DNA from: Prosopocoilus inquinatus
Taxonomy: Eukaryota; Arthropoda; Insecta; Coleoptera; Lucanidae
Assembly (NCBI GenBank): GCA_036172665.1
Contig: CM069873.1
Location: forward strand, 30,248,001 to 30,312,000
Direction: 5' to 3'
Length of the DNA: 64,000 bases
Shown: one piece after another, positions 1 through 13,316 of the stretch
Numbering within the stretch: position 1 is the stretch's first letter
Layout of the letters: each line of letters begins with the position of its first letter
Translations under genes and position numbers: made by a program
Notes under the pieces: generated by a model
Databases searched by the model: none
Seen by the model: only the letters and a program-made list of their open reading frames with translations
Told to the model about the DNA's origin: nothing

Positions 1-1139
1 ATAAATAACTAGCTCTTTACGTTCAGACATTAATTTCAAAACACAAATGGGCTTCATTTAATATTAAATAATATCGATTTTAATTGAAAAAACTGGATTT
101 AAGGACTATTTAAATTGCCTTAATAATTTGCGCGACAACTAAAAAGCAGCTTTTATCGCTTTTCTGCTTTAAGGTTACGGAAATAAATTTGGGTTAGTGT
201 AGCGGTATGTACGCGAGGATATGTTTGGAGAGATGTGTCATGTTAGGACATACTTCACTTGGCAAACACCTGTCCGTGACGACGCCACGCCGCATCGACG
301 CATCATTTTATTTACGTGAATCATTAAAGGAGATTCGCTGACGCTCTTCAAGCAACTGAATGTTCCGAAAATTTCACCGACGAATCAGATTTTACTTTTT
401 ATAATCTAGCGAAATAACTCTGAAGGAAACGAATTTTAATAACGCCTTGTATACAACATGTAATATACCTACTACGTTGATTTTGCTAGTAAATAGAACA
501 CTTATTGCACCTCAACAATTTTGCGACTCGCTATTTTCGAGTATTTAATATATGAACACTTCAGAGACGTCACCGTATATTTACCGTCTAGAAAATGTAT
601 TAAATATGAGCGTTTAATTTTAAATTGTGACAACAAGGACCAAGTGTTGAACAAATTTAATTATTTAATGCCAAAACTATGACCGTAAGGATCTTCCGGC
701 TTTCATATTAATGTCATTCGGTAATTTGTGGCACTATTTTGGTTGTCGCCTGCAACTTGTGCTGAAAATAGTACTGATAAAAAACATAGTTATGTTGGCA
801 GATACATGTTATGTCTCATGTCTACATGAAAGGGGGATATACACCAACTTTTAATTAACAGTTAATAAACTCATATTTTCTCACAATGTCAAAATGATTG
901 AAGCACAAAAAAAAACTATCATCCAATTTGACGAAACGATGGCGAAACATAGTAAATTTGAGATGTATTGTCGCGAGCCACTCGAGCGATGATACAAATT
1001 ATAAAACATTTTCATATAACTTTAAAAATATTAAACTAAAGTTATGAAAGTTTGTGTGATGTGATTGACTAATGTTTACTTGAATTTTCACACCTGTTGT
1101 TCGTTTAGTGAAGTGTTACTTGATTTTAATTTTTCTAAA
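1..1139. other. AT-rich DNA, no gene recognised
   Basis: I see no open frame of useful length, RNA gene or terminal repeat pair here. The right boundary is where the decayed gypsy integrase reading fades out. Confidence 0.5.
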
Positions 1140-2273
1140 AACTCCGGCGCTTCAAGTTCCAAAAATGCGGATTTGCAATGATCTATTGATATGTTTTGCT
1201 TTATGCCTTTAATGAGGATTGTTAAATACTTCTCGTGTCTTTGCAATACCTTGTAAGGTCCTTCATACGGATTTTGTAACCGTTTGATTTGTGTACACCA
1301 TCCACTCGTATAAATACAAATTTTGATGTTTCAAGGTCCTTTGGTACGTAAACATTTTGTTCATGATATGTGGTTTTAGTGTACTCCATTTGCTGCATCG
1401 TGTGCTTTAATCTTAAGGCAAATGTTGAATCAACTTCTTGTTGTAGTATGTTTTCAGTAGGTTCTATTAGATCTGCCGGAAGACGTAGCGTGGTACCACA
1501 CACTAATTCTGCCATTGATGCTTCAATAGTTTCTCTTACATCACTCCTTATACCAAGCAAGACTAAAGTTAAAGCTACAGTCCATGAAGAATCATAACTT
1601 CGAACAGCTGCCTTCAGGCGACGATGAAATCTTTCTGCTAGGCCATTTGAAGCAGGATGTATGCCTAAAAGGTTTCTTAAAGAAGTTAATAGAGCTGCTT
1701 CAAACTGTGTACCTCGATCACTCGTAATCTTGCCTGATACTCCGAATCGAGAAATTCAATGGTCAACGAAAGCTCTGGCACATGTTTCAGCTATGATGTC
1801 CTTGATCGGCACTGCATCCAACCACCTTGAGAATAGATATATGAATGTCAGTAAATACTGAAAACCTTCGTCTGGTGGCAGTGGATCTACTAGATCGATG
1901 TGAAATCTTGCATCTGGCTCTTTGTACCCAATGGAGTTTTAGTATGCCTATGTATTTTCGTTTTTTAACAATCGAGTCAAGTTTTTACCCACTGAGCTGA
2001 ATCTTTCTTCGTATTTGGCCAAAAATACTTCCTCGAGATCTGCTTTGTTGTGCTTTTCCGACCGGGATGTGGAAAGTTGTGAACGCTGCGGAAGATTTCC
2101 CGTGTGTATTTGCAAGGTACGTAGATTCTGTTTCCAATTGATGTCTCATACCAGAGTGTGTGGTTAGACATTGGTATTAGTAATTTAACGGATTTACATT
2201 TCTGATTTTGTTTCAGCTGCTGCAGTTCACCATAAATAAATTTGCACTTAGAAAATATATACCGCTGCAGCAA
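1140..2273 (-). pseudogene. Decayed Ty3/gypsy integrase (pol 3' part)
   Basis: Read on the minus strand, 2273 to 1977 gives an integrase zinc-binding region (H-x-H and the typical GRKSTTKQISRKYFWP segment). Next comes the first catalytic Asp region (DLVDPLPP, about 1900-1880), then TSDRGTQFE with the second Asp and a LAERFHRRLK stretch with the catalytic Glu (about 1740-1610). The C-terminal part (ELVCGTTLRLPADLI) runs to 1222, and weaker similarity continues to about 1140 in another frame. The copy is dead: an in-frame TGA lies at 1756-1758, frames shift at least twice, and a few residues are missing between the second Asp and the Glu. No protease, reverse transcriptase or LTR was found beside it, so it is a truncated relic. 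In intact elements the enzyme inserts retrotransposon cDNA into chromosomes. Confidence 0.85.
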
Positions 2274-5200
2274 TTTGAAAATTTATGAAAAAGTATAGTG
2301 GTACCATAACTATTACTGTTCGTAGTGCATTAAATGTAATACACTTGGTATTAAAGCACGACGCACAATAGAAAGTATATCAAAGATGAAAAATTAGGGG
2401 CAAAAATAGAATCCCAAAAATATGGGAGATTGATGATGATCAATGTTGGCCTTCATGAATCAAACGCTCTTTTCGTGCATTTAACTGTAAGTGAATACAG
2501 TTAAAAGTATGCCACAAAGAATACGTAGAAGTAACTAGACATCTTTGTTAATTGACAGCATTCCAGAAAACGTTTAGATATTTTTCTTTCAATATTGTTA
2601 TTAATCCGTTTTAGCCATCTAAATTTCTTTATAAAAATCTGTATATGAATCTATAATTAGTTCTTTACTACAACACATTCACAGAAAAATAGGTGGATAC
2701 CTAAATACAGGTTATATAATGGCACACGTAAATGGTATATTTTTAAAACGGCGAGTTTCTTATTCCAAGTTCGTGTTCTAAATATAGGAAACCATAAAAT
2801 GCATGAAGCAAATGTGCTTTGAATTTTTCTCCGTGAACGACAGGCGTACGCTGAAATTATTACATCACTCACAAGTGGCACATGACCCACGCGAAAAGTG
2901 TTAAGGTTGCGCTCTAGTAATGTATTTTTAGACAACGGTAATCGCGATTTTCTGGTATCTGGGTTACGTTTTATGCTCCAGGGAATTTCAAGTTCTGCTT
3001 GATGTTTCTCATAAATTGGTACCACTGTCAGATTCCAGCCTCCAACAAAATTTCAAGTTCGTACGAAACTGGATTTTCTTATACTCTTTTTGCCAATGTT
3101 TAGGTAGCTTTTACTTTAGTATACCCCAACACCAATTAACTAATTTCAACCTAAGTGTAAACAAGCATTAAAAAAAAACTACCTAGTTAAGTAAATTGAT
3201 AATATTTCCTCGAGTAATAAATAACCTAGTGAATCATAATCTTTCAGATTATCATTTCCAGTCCCCTACAATCACATAAAGCGTAATTTATGACACTCAT
3301 ACATCTCGTAAGATCTCATCGAGACTAACATTAAAGATAAAACGCTCTGTAAGGTTTAATAAAAACCAAATCATATTTACCCGTCACGAAAGATTCTCAA
3401 TCCTGATATAAATTAGAAGTATTTACATGAGCTGAATTTCAATTTGCGCTGACAGTGATTTCAATCACTCGAGATAAGAACCGAGATATTATAGGCGGGA
3501 ATTCATCAGAGTTAATATGAAATGATTTTTTTTTTCATGATAGATTATACTTTAGAAATTTATAACTTCAAGCAAACTAATTTGTTTTCTGTTATTGAAC
3601 TGCGAATAGAACAAGGGTATTTGACGATGACATTAATTACTTGCCATCCACACAGATGAAATTAATCAATGTCATCACGAAAACCTGAACGACAAAAAAT
3701 TGTACCCCTATAAACGCACTGAAGCTCGATTTGATAACTCGATAGATTAGCAGAGCAGTTTCAACAAATGAACGGTAGTTGTTAACAATGAAAACTATCA
3801 ATGGCTTTATTAACATTATGGATGGCATTAACTACTGCAATATATAACATACATAAATCTAAAATCATTCGAATTTGGTAACGTAGAGCAACAGGTAAGG
3901 AAAAATCTCGATTCCTATAAGCTTTAACATCATTCCGATCGGTCTTAAGATAACGATACAAGAAAAATAGTCTTCTATTTCTAACTCACTCTAAATTTAA
4001 GGAAGCACATGTCATTTCAATTATGTACACCTAGTTATCTGATACTCGCCCTATCTAATTATTATTAAATTGATTAGTTTCACACTGACGTTACATCTAG
4101 ATTAAAACTTAAAGCGGCTGTTAAATATGCCTGTTGAAAACTAAATTAGTTTCAAGAGTATCTAGGTGGATTAAATATGCACGAGATGCAGGCATCTGTG
4201 TTTTCGATTTAGAGTCAATCTCGTATATATTTCAAGCATTAACTTCAGCTGCAACATATCAATGTCAAACTTAGTTATTTCTAGATTATTAGCTTGCCTG
4301 CAATGTAATTTCTTACGTCAGTCCTCATTATTTTCACTTGAACCGAATTTAATCGACTTTAAATTTGTTTTTAAACTATAACAAACGAAATTACACGCTG
4401 TAAATTCTTTGATACAAAATTGAAAGCAAAATTTTGAATAATCTCACATCGTGACAAATTAGTCAAAAATTTAGAATGTAGAAATACCTGTGGAATACTT
4501 ATTTTTAAATGAATTATGCAGGGCCTAAAGTTTTAAACTGCTAATTGAAAGTGAACTTCACTCTGAGCCTAAACTTGTTGACCATGACGAGGTTTATTAT
4601 TTTAATTAAAAAAAGAATCTGCGAACAATTCCAGACATACCATCTTACCGTGATATGTACGACATAACAAGAAGCGTAACTCACATCTTGGCAAATTAAT
4701 AACAGCGACTTGAGTGACTTTGCATTGACTGGCCTTGGTCAGTAATTCAAGCCGCAAGGTTAACAACAGATAAAAAAAAATAAACAGAAAGCTTTGATTT
4801 CACTAATTTTAAGACTCGCATAACTTGAATGTACAACATCTCAAATTATCCTTAATTATCATAAATCATGTCGTGGAATAATTTTACATTTGTTTTTAAC
4901 CTAATTTTCACTGTCCCGTGAAATATAACGACGCCGACGGTCAAGACAAGACGAACACTGTGGTTTTGAAATAATAAATCAAATTTATGATCAAACTCAC
5001 ACTTGTATAACATAAGTCAAACTAAATGAAAACGAATTTAAAGAAGTAGCTTTGAATGACGCACCAGTAATTTATGAGTTTGTTTTTCTTGTTCGGAATT
5101 GTTTTGTATGGTACTACTACCAGAATATTTGGATAAATTTAACTGATCCTTATTATTTTGATTATTTTACGAACTTAAAACAAATGGGCAAAATAAAGAA

Positions 5201-5289
5201 TATAAAACAAAACAGGGTTAGAAAGCACATCTTCCTGTTATGTTACAGAATTTTTTTCTATAGGCTGATAGTTAATGAAATATTAGAGT
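2274..5289. other. No gene recognised
   Basis: AT-rich DNA. The only open frame above 100 codons is at 2657-3025 on the minus strand (122 codons). It shows no motif I recognise and no splice context, and I do not call it a gene. No terminal repeats or RNA genes were seen. Confidence 0.45.
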
Positions 5290-5502
5290 CAGCGATTTCC
5301 AAACTGGGAGGCGCGAGCAGGTGCAAAGAGAGGCGCGAAAATTTAAAGGAAATGTAATTTTCATAATATAATATAAATTCGTAAGAAAATATGTTCTAAA
5401 TAAATTTTTGTTGTATTATTTTATAATAGAAAGGAAGAAATGGAGTCGCCAAGGTTAGATTTTTAAAGGGAGGCGTAGTAACATATAGTTTGGAAACCGC
5501 TG
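5290..5502. mobile_element. Short hAT-like MITE
   Basis: The left end reads CAGCGATTTCCAAACT and the right end, reverse complemented, reads CAGCGGTTTCCAAACT: a 16-bp terminal inverted repeat with one mismatch bounding 213 bp. CAG-initial termini of this kind are typical of hAT non-autonomous elements. GGAGGCG motifs follow the left end and precede the right end. I could not find a convincing 8-bp target duplication, so the superfamily assignment is tentative. It encodes nothing. Confidence 0.6.
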
Positions 5503-7762
5503 TACTAAAAGAAGAATTTTATGCACACACTAGTTTTATCTCTTCTCAAGCAGTAAATTTTAATCACCTATAAAATATTAAATTTACAGTTATAGTACGA
5601 GATAACTAATGCACTGAAAATGTCTCATAAAAGAAAACTACACTTTTCGAAGTTGTGTGCTAATTAAAAAAAAAAGAAGTTATTGAGGACCAAAATATTC
5701 ACTCTTAATTCGTTTCTGAAAACCTCATGTAAGCAAAAATTGCGACGTTTCCTCAGCCATTTACCCGCTCTGTCACTTTTTAAGACTTTATGAAGCCCAA
5801 TCAGTTGCATCTGTGCCTTTGAAGGACTCGTCTTAGGAATGGTCTAACGACCATTATCCACAGCCACTTGAAATTGCCGTTAAAAGTTATTTTATTTGAA
5901 ATTATTTACAACTGTTGCTTTACGTGCAACAGCTGTTAGGTGTAAAAGACCACTACTACTATTAAATAAAGTCGTTTGTAATAACTTCCAATAAGTACAA
6001 AGAAAAGCGAAAATGTTAAAAACATGAAACCTGACATGGCGCACGTTTTTTGGTATCTTATCTAATTTGAAAATGTCTCGTATATGTTTTATTTTAGCAA
6101 AAATAGGTGAAAGGAAACCGGAAACGGAAGTTTGCGATCACTTACTTGACGTATAAAAACGCAAATCCGGTGGATTTCTTAATTAGGAACTTAAAAATTA
6201 TTGTTGCTTAAATACTATAACGTAATCTAAATATTTGTCGTTTATTTTTGGCGTGGTTTTGAAACAATGGTCGTATTTATTTCAGGCAATATAATTTTCA
6301 ACGCTGAATAATTGTCGTTATCTTGGCACTTCCCCCATAATTAACCTAAAAATGTTTTGCAACATCGTTAGCAGAGATAGTTATTGCTGTATTTTATCTC
6401 CGTCAATTATTTACTGTAAATAATAAGACGAAATGCTAATTTGCACAAATTTGATAGATTATTAAGGAGCATTGAGAAACAAGTTATTTCAGAACACTCA
6501 AATTTTATTGTACAGACAACGGTTATTAATAGGTAATATGGCGCAATTTTTCAAAAAATTTAAATAATCGGCATGATTATAATGTGTTTAGTGAACGTAT
6601 AAATAATTCTAATTGCAAAATTTTTATGTTAAGAGACATCGTATTATCATTTAGATAATTCGAAGCTTAAAAATGTTTAAAATTTGAAATACCGAAAACT
6701 TGTTTTTCTCTATTTACCAGATAAACAGAATGCAGAAGTATTCTTATTTAGCAAACTCGGTTCTTCAGCTGGCGTAAACTTTAAAACTTTTCATGCTTAC
6801 GTCCTGCAAAAGCTTCTTCATCTACTATCTCTCGTTTTTGTACTCTAAAACTCTTCAAGCTGTTACGAAACTAAGTGCACATGAGACGTACTTACCTCTT
6901 GGATATATTAGGCTGAATATTTTCAATAAAATAGTGATATCTTTTTCGTTTTGAAGTTTTTAAGATAAATAAAGGTATTTATTTACTTTATACTATCCAC
7001 TCACGATGGATAATAATTACACTGATAAGTTTTTGTGTAAATTTACTTTAATTATTCGTGGCTGCCAAGGACCACAATGACCACCGATAATTACAGTAAA
7101 TTTACACAATCGTGTGGAAAAATGCAATTTCCGTGTATATTTACGCAGTAACGATTTGTATAATTATTGTGCAAGCATCTAAAAAGGGAATCGCGTATTC
7201 CGATATTTTTAATGAAATTATATTTTTGTAACATAATGCGCAGAATACACTTACATTGTAGGTTATAAAATGTACAGAATATTCGGTCATGGCATTACTT
7301 AACTGTCATCAAACTTAGACACACTTTTACGTAAACTTACAATTGTATCTTTTCCTCGTGTAAACTCGCATAGAACACGAATATTTACTTTTTTACATTT
7401 TCGTTGTAAAACTGCAAAATTTTTGTAAGTACCCTGTCTAATGTGTAATTTTAATGTAAATATATTTTATAAAATAATTTACTTGGGTTTTAATGTCAAT
7501 TTACTTATGCATCTCTGGAAATTTTCTTTAAATTTACATACACTTTTATCAGAGTATAGATGATACTGTAAGGGCGTTCGGTATGAACACAGGAACAGTG
7601 TTTATGCCTTGAATACGACATAACATCTCGTATCCGCGAAACACATAAAACCACAAGCGTTGGACTCTACCGATAACAGAGATCACATTTTTTTTAAGGA
7701 AAAATGTACCGTTTCCACTTAGAAATCTGAATTCAAAAGTAAATAAAAATTCATAGCAGATC
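5503..7762. other. No gene; one small hairpin
   Basis: No coding signal. At 7033-7109 there is an imperfect hairpin: a GTGTAAATTTAC arm with a TTCGTGG flank meets its reverse complement after about 15 bases. GTAAATTTAC-type motifs recur up to about 7,540, so the stretch may be a worn-out repeat. Confidence 0.4.
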
Positions 7763-8218
7763 ATGGTCCCAATACATAAAGATGGTGATAAAACCGATTG
7801 TTTTACTTACAGGCCAATCTCACTGATATCTTGTGTTGCAAAAGTAGGGTGTCTAAGAAGTCGTATGTCCAGTTTTATCAGCAATACAATATTGTATGAA
7901 ATCTTCAATTTCGCTTTCAGTAACGGAAATCTACAGAAAATTTTATTACAACCTTGGTTAAACGCGTACACTCGTGGACTTTAAAAAAGGCCATGTCTTT
8001 ACAGCCCCTGTCTACTGCTTTACCGGCCGACTGAATTATTGCGAGGCTAAAATCTGCATAAATTATTGCAAGTGGTTACATTTAGAAGACTCGTATAAGA
8101 TAATTTTGTTTCAGTGATGTTTTTCAAGTTATAAGTATTAGATTTTATTACAAACAGTGAAAAATAACATATTCATTAAAAAAGTTGTAACGTTAATACG
8201 TTTAAATTTTAACAAATA

Positions 8219-9237
8219 CAGGGTGTCCCGCGCCATGTGCTCACCCTTCTAGAATCTTTATTTATTAATTGATTAACCTGAATTTTCGAGACAATAAATT
8301 AAACAAAAAATGGAATTTTTCGTTATACTGCTGGTTGTCATAGGACTTCCGGTGAAACCGGAAGTGATATCAACTTTCTAATTTTAAATGGAACACCACA
8401 TATATTTTTACATATTTAAAATCTACGGATCATTATGAGTCTGAATACGTATCAATTGTTAATTTTGGTTTCCATGATAACGAAAAAAAAAACTTTGTGA
8501 TCAAGTGTTTCGAGAAAGTCACTCATTTGATTGTATTTTTATTTTTAACATTTTTACTTGAAATTTTCATTAGGTCTTTTCGATAGAACCTCATATGTTT
8601 CCTAGCTTTGTTCAACAGAACATTTTTTTCTGAGTACACTGATACCAAATACGTCATATTTTCTTTGAAAATTAATTTAAAATGGAGCATGTCTTATTGA
8701 AATTTTACACCCCCTTTATTTCAAATGACTTTCAAAGAAAATATGATGTATTTAATATCAACGTACTCAGAAAGAAATGTTCTGTTGAATTAAGCTAAGA
8801 AACATACGAGTTTCTATTTAAAAAAATTATACGACCTAATGAAAATAATAAATGCTGAAAAAACGTTAAAAAGCAAAATACAATCAAAGGAGTGATTCTC
8901 TCGAAACACTTCGCATTAGATCGAAAAAATGACATTCATAACTTTCTAGTTTGAAAAATAAAAGATTTTTTCTCGTTGTCATGGAAACCAAAATTATCAA
9001 TTGATACGTATTCGGACTCGTAATAATCCGTAGATTTTAAATATGTAAAAATATATAGGATGTTCCATTTAAAATATGAAAGTTGATATCACTTCCGGCG
9101 AAACGGGAAGTCCTATGACTACTACCAGTATGCCGAAAAATTCCATTTTTTGTTTAATTTATTGTCTCCAAAACTCAGGTTAATCGATTCATAAATAAAG
9201 ATTCTAGAAGGCTGAGCACATGGCACGGGACACCCGG
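8219..9237. mobile_element. 1-kb foldback element (nearly full palindrome)
   Basis: The left half from GGGTGTCCCGCGCCATGTGC reads again, reverse complemented, in the right half ending at GCACGGGACACCC. Matching continues through blocks such as CTTCCGG-CCGGAAG, TTTCCATGATAACG and GTTCAACAGAACATT to a loop of roughly 60-90 bp near 8,680-8,740. Arms are about 450-480 bp with scattered mismatches. TA dinucleotides flank both ends (8217-8218 and 9238-9239), consistent with a Tc1/mariner-type non-autonomous element. It carries no open frame of note. Confidence 0.85.
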
Positions 9238-9612
9238 TATTTCACAATTTATTTTTTTTATTAAGTATTACATTTGTTTTCATAACATAATTCGGAAGCA
9301 TAAATGCTCACTCAGTTCAGTTTTTTTAGGCATTTTTACAGCAAGAATGCCAAAGTTCGAAATTGTAATGTTAAATTGAAAAAATTGTTCTCACTACGAG
9401 CGCCGGTAGGAGACTGACTACACTCTAAAAACAGATTATTACCACGTAACCAAATATTACATGCAACAATTTATTAGTTGCCCGTAATAATATTTGGTTA
9501 TAGAATGGAATATAGAATAGGGTAAGTTTTTCCAAAAGTTCTTATATAACACGAAAATTTTTAAGATATAGAGTTCAGATGAAGGCCACCCAGGCTGAAA
9601 TACATGTAACTC

Positions 9613-9762
9613 TTTCCTAACACTTTCCTTTTGCCAGCCAGACAATTTCATTTATATTTAATCATAATTTGGTAATAATAAATAATTTTCCTAACACTTT
9701 CCTTTTGCCAGCCAGACAATTTCATTTATATTTAATCATAATTTGGTAATAATAAATAATTT
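9613..9762. repeat. Two-copy 74-bp tandem duplication
   Basis: The block starting TTTCCTAACACTTTCC at 9613 is repeated without visible change from 9687. The period is 74 bp and both copies end in AATAATAAATAATT. The identity suggests a recent local duplication, or an assembly duplication. Confidence 0.9.
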
Positions 9763-9954
9763 AAACAGCGAGATCCTACGATCGCATTAACATTGCATTA
9801 GGATTGACAAACTGAAGCCATTTTGCAACATAATAAGTCAAAAACGATTTGCAACTAAATTTTTCATAAATTTATAATTGAATTGATTAAATAAAATAAA
9901 AATAAAAATAATCAAGAAAACTCGAAAAATTATTAGATTTTTGCGAATTTTGTA

Positions 9955-10750
9955 TACTGTGTATCAGAAATACGTGTGTTAATTTTAACATGGAGTGTAG
10001 TAAGCTAAATGAAATATTTTTTATATTTGCCTTTTTTATTTAAAGCTTTCTAAATTGATTAAAAAATTGAAACGTATTACATATTAAAATATGTAACAGC
10101 CTAAGACCGGAAAATTCTGTTGTCAAACGAAAAAAGTCACATAAAAAAGTCAATTCTAATGTCACATTTACTGATTTTGAACAGAAATAGCGTTTATAAC
10201 TTGTTGGAGAAAAATAATTGTTCATTATTATAGGTTTCCATAATCCTTAAACACAGCAAAAGAAAACTGTAATTGCACATAACTATTGCATTTTTAAAAT
10301 TTGCCAAACTGTCAAATGCGATACACCTTGCTGAAGTGCACGTGTTCGGGTAGTTGTACCAGCAACAATAACAGCATCCAAAATGTTTTCTTCAACAGTC
10401 AGTACGAGGTCGGCCACGGTTTTTGGCGAGAAGTTGAAGTGAGCCATGAACCTGGAGAATTTGGACAGTTAATTGAAATTAATTAATTTATTTAATTAAT
10501 TAATTAATTCCAGTCACCATTTCTACAAGCTCTACGATACACCATGAGTGTAACTGTTAATTCGTGACTATAAAAAAGACAATTGTTTTGACATATTATA
10601 CATAATAATTGTATCCGCCGTAGTTGCCATGGTTTTCGAAAGATGGTTCAGTTCAAACACCAAACAACTCGTTTGCTCAAAAATAGGGGTAAAAAAATTA
10701 CGATATTTTCAAAATGCCATAAAACACACGTATTTCTGATACACCCAGTA
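9955..10750. mobile_element. TIR element (about 790 bp), non-coding
   Basis: The left end TACTGTGTATCAGAAATACG (9955) matches the reverse complement of the right end, TACTGGGTGTATCAGAAATACG (to 10750), apart from two extra bases. The repeat is about 26 bp and begins with the TA expected of Tc1/mariner-type targets. Within it, ATTAATTAATTAATT lies near 10,480-10,510. Small open frames inside show no transposase motif. Confidence 0.65.
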
Positions 10751-10760
10751 TATATATAGA

Positions 10761-10895
10761 ATCCAATATACACCGTGTCCACGGATTGACTATGGAAAAA
10801 ACCTTTGAAGTTTTCACTTTTCGAAAAAAAATCATTCTTTTTAAAAAAAGTCTGCTTGTTATAAAAATTCCAAAACAACATAAAATAAAATCATG
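10761..10895. mobile_element. Solo terminal fragment of the 15.2-kb TIR family
   Basis: CACCGTGTCCACGGATTGAC with the following TTTCGAAAAAAAATCATTC and CTGCTTGTTATAAAAA matches, with differences, the left terminus of the element at 15170-16716. No partner end was found nearby, so it is a truncated copy. Confidence 0.5.
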
Positions 10896-11743
10896 TTTAC
10901 ACATTCACAAAATAGGATAATGTTCAAAAATTCCGTTAGTAAATTCAGGTAAATTACTTCAATCAAATATCGATTACTGTAAATTAATTAATGGGGGTAG
11001 TAGTTAATACGTAGAATAAAATCATTTAAAATTAACTTTCTTAAAAAAATAAGTTTTAATTATTTTAATTTTCTAAATCTTAAGAACCTGCCAAAATTTT
11101 GAATTAACCTGATATTGTGAAAACGTCATATGGTATCAAATTCATAATACCGCCAGTTCCTAGTTGACATGATTTTTAAGAGAATTTTGATTTTGTCACA
11201 TTTTGCTAAAGTTAAAAGATAAATTTCCTAACTTTTTCAGTTATTAATAGGAATATATTATTTTCTGTAATATTTATTAAATATTCGGACAAAGTTCTTT
11301 TTATAATGATTTTTTTCGAAAAATGAAAAATAAAAAAGTTTTTCTTATAGCGAACCCGATCCCTGTAAAGCAGTATTATATTGAAGCATCAGTACATCAT
11401 ACATGTGTAGGTAAATGTTGGAAAGGTTGCAAGAGTACCCGTAAATACATTTAGGTCGGTCGGATTAATATAGTCGGCCGGTAAAGTAGTGGACAGGGGC
11501 TGTAAAGACATAGGCTTTTTTAAAGTCCACGAGTGTACAAAGTCTTGGATCACAGCACACCAGGTTTGGCAATTTTTATAGATCTATCAAAGGCCTTTGA
11601 CTCCGTCAATCAGAAGATCATACTCCAGAAACTGGGAAACCTGGGGTTCATAGGAAACTGCTCAAAAGTTATCTGCGTGACTGGACCCAACAGGTCAAAA
11701 ATTGGTAGGAGTGCCCCAGGAAACTATTTTAGGGCCCATACTA

Positions 11744-13316
11744 AAGTCCGTTGCAGATGAATAATGTCACCCAAAATTTTAAGGTTTCCGAACTACATTC
11801 AAAGTTTTGTTGCAAATCGTTGTTCCCGTCATAATGTGTATTTACGAAAACATTTGTTACCATCGTAAATTTGAAAGTATAGCTTGCTTTGACTTGTTAC
11901 TTAGGAAAAATAAAATTTGGCTGTTTCGAATGAATAAGATCACCATCGTATTGTAAGATTTATTAAATAAAGAACGATGAACAAGATATAAGACATTAAC
12001 ATTTAATAATCGGTTAATTTACCTAAACGCTGAATTAGTTGAAAAACGCGACTGTTCATACTGTTTATCAAATTGTTTAATATGGCAACTTCAATGTTAT
12101 TCCAAGCAATCAAAATGGCTCTCTTTAGATCATTTACATTGTTATACTGTGTACAGTCAGCGTAAATACGACGAACAATGATTGCCCAAAGATTTTCCAT
12201 GGGATTTATATCTGGTGAACATGAGGGCCAGTCGAGAACATCGATTCTACGCACATTCAACCATGTCTTTGTTTCGCGACTAGTGTGAATTCTTGCATTG
12301 TCATGTTGATAAGTGAAGTTCAGACGTTGTGGACGTTGTAGAAATGGTATCAAACTTTTCTGAAGCACTTCTACGTATTCGGGGCTGTTAATTTGAGAAG
12401 AAACTGCATTTCCAACTTCCCAACACTACTAAAGGCTGCCCAAGTCATGGCTGTGCCGCCACCAAAATTTCTATTGGAGAAATACTGCGGTTCTTTGCGT
12501 AAATCTCTCCAGTAATGTGAGAAACCATCCGGCCCGTCTAGATTAAATTTCTTTTCATCCGAAAAAATTACCTAAACACATTTCTTACAGTAAATAAACA
12601 CGATCTATAACATTATTTACAAGTTTCCAGTTGCGGGTGATGTTATTTCTGGCAAAATTCAACCGCGCTTCAATATGATGTGGTAGAAGTCGAGGAACAA
12701 CATGCATTTTGCTGCGTTTGGTATTTGGATCTTCGTTTAAGACTCTCCAAACTGTTGTTTTTGATACAGGCTAATGGAGATCGGCTTTTATTTTGTTGCA
12801 ACTCACGGTACTGTTGGAGGCTGCGTTTACGATACGTCATTTATCACGAATTGATAGTTTCCTTTTTGGTCTTCCCTTTTTCCTGGTACCGTAAGCGTTT
12901 GGATTCTTCAAAAAATTCTGTACGACCCACAACGATCGGCTCAATCGACGCGATATTTCACGAACAGAAAGATCAACGTTTCTGTACGCCAAAATTGTAG
13001 TTATTTCTGCAACAGTCAGCACTTTTCCACGTCCCATTACTTTTAACACCAAAATTAAGTTAAATTTTATTTAAAACTGAAGTATAATAAACTCAGATAA
13101 ACTTTAAAATGTCAAAGTAACCTTATTCATTTGAAACGGTAAAATTTTGTTTAATAAAGCAATATGTCAAAAACAGCCTTAACTTTGAAAATTATTAAAG
13201 CGACAAATGTTTTCGCAAACACTCGTTACTATGGCAACATCGGTTTCCAACAAATCTTCCAACAGAGTTCAAAACCCTTATTATTTTGACTTACCTTATT
13301 CATGTGCAACGGACCT
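11744..13316 (-). mobile_element. Tc1-type transposon, degenerate copy
   Basis: The ends AAGTCCGTTGCA (11744) and, reverse complemented, AGGTCCGTTGCA (13316) open long inverted repeats of about 200 bp or more. Inside these repeats a GAATAAG motif recurs near both the outer and inner edges, resembling the double transposase sites of some Tc1 families. TA flanks both sides (11742-11743, 13317-13318), and removing the element plus one TA rejoins the LINE reverse transcriptase frame. The length of 1,573 bp is normal for Tc1. Its transposase is on the minus strand and broken. Confidence 0.9.
12003..13036 (-). pseudogene. Tc1 transposase pseudogene (DD34E)
   Basis: The N-terminus (MGRGKVLTVAEITTI, from about 13,036) is a helix-turn-helix DNA-binding region, followed by a basic GTRKKGRPKRK stretch of the kind found before the catalytic domain. 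The C-terminal part (12368-12003) has QHDNARIHTS with the second catalytic Asp and SPDINPMENLW with the Glu. I count 34 residues between them, the classic Tc1 spacing. The middle, including the first Asp region (about 12,560), is crossed by stops and frameshifts, so no active enzyme is made. Intact relatives cut and paste the element at TA sites. Confidence 0.9.

Larger units (their letters stand above)
7969..11535. mobile_element. 3.57-kb TIR-bounded composite inserted in the LINE
   Basis: The two ends are a 64-bp terminal inverted repeat (7969-8032 and 11472-11535) with about four mismatches; each starts CACTCGTGGACTTTAAAAAA. The flanks have TA (within GTAC) on both sides, which fits a TA target duplication but could be longer. 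It splits the LINE between its N-terminal and catalytic parts. No transposase is recognisable inside. The interior holds a foldback element (8219-9237), a second TIR element (9957-10748) and a solo end of a third family (10761-10895), so the original element was probably small and grew by nested insertions. Confidence 0.75.

Noticed and set aside
2657..3025. 122-codon minus-strand open frame
   Set aside because: No recognisable motif, no splice context, and within the range of chance frames over 64 kb.
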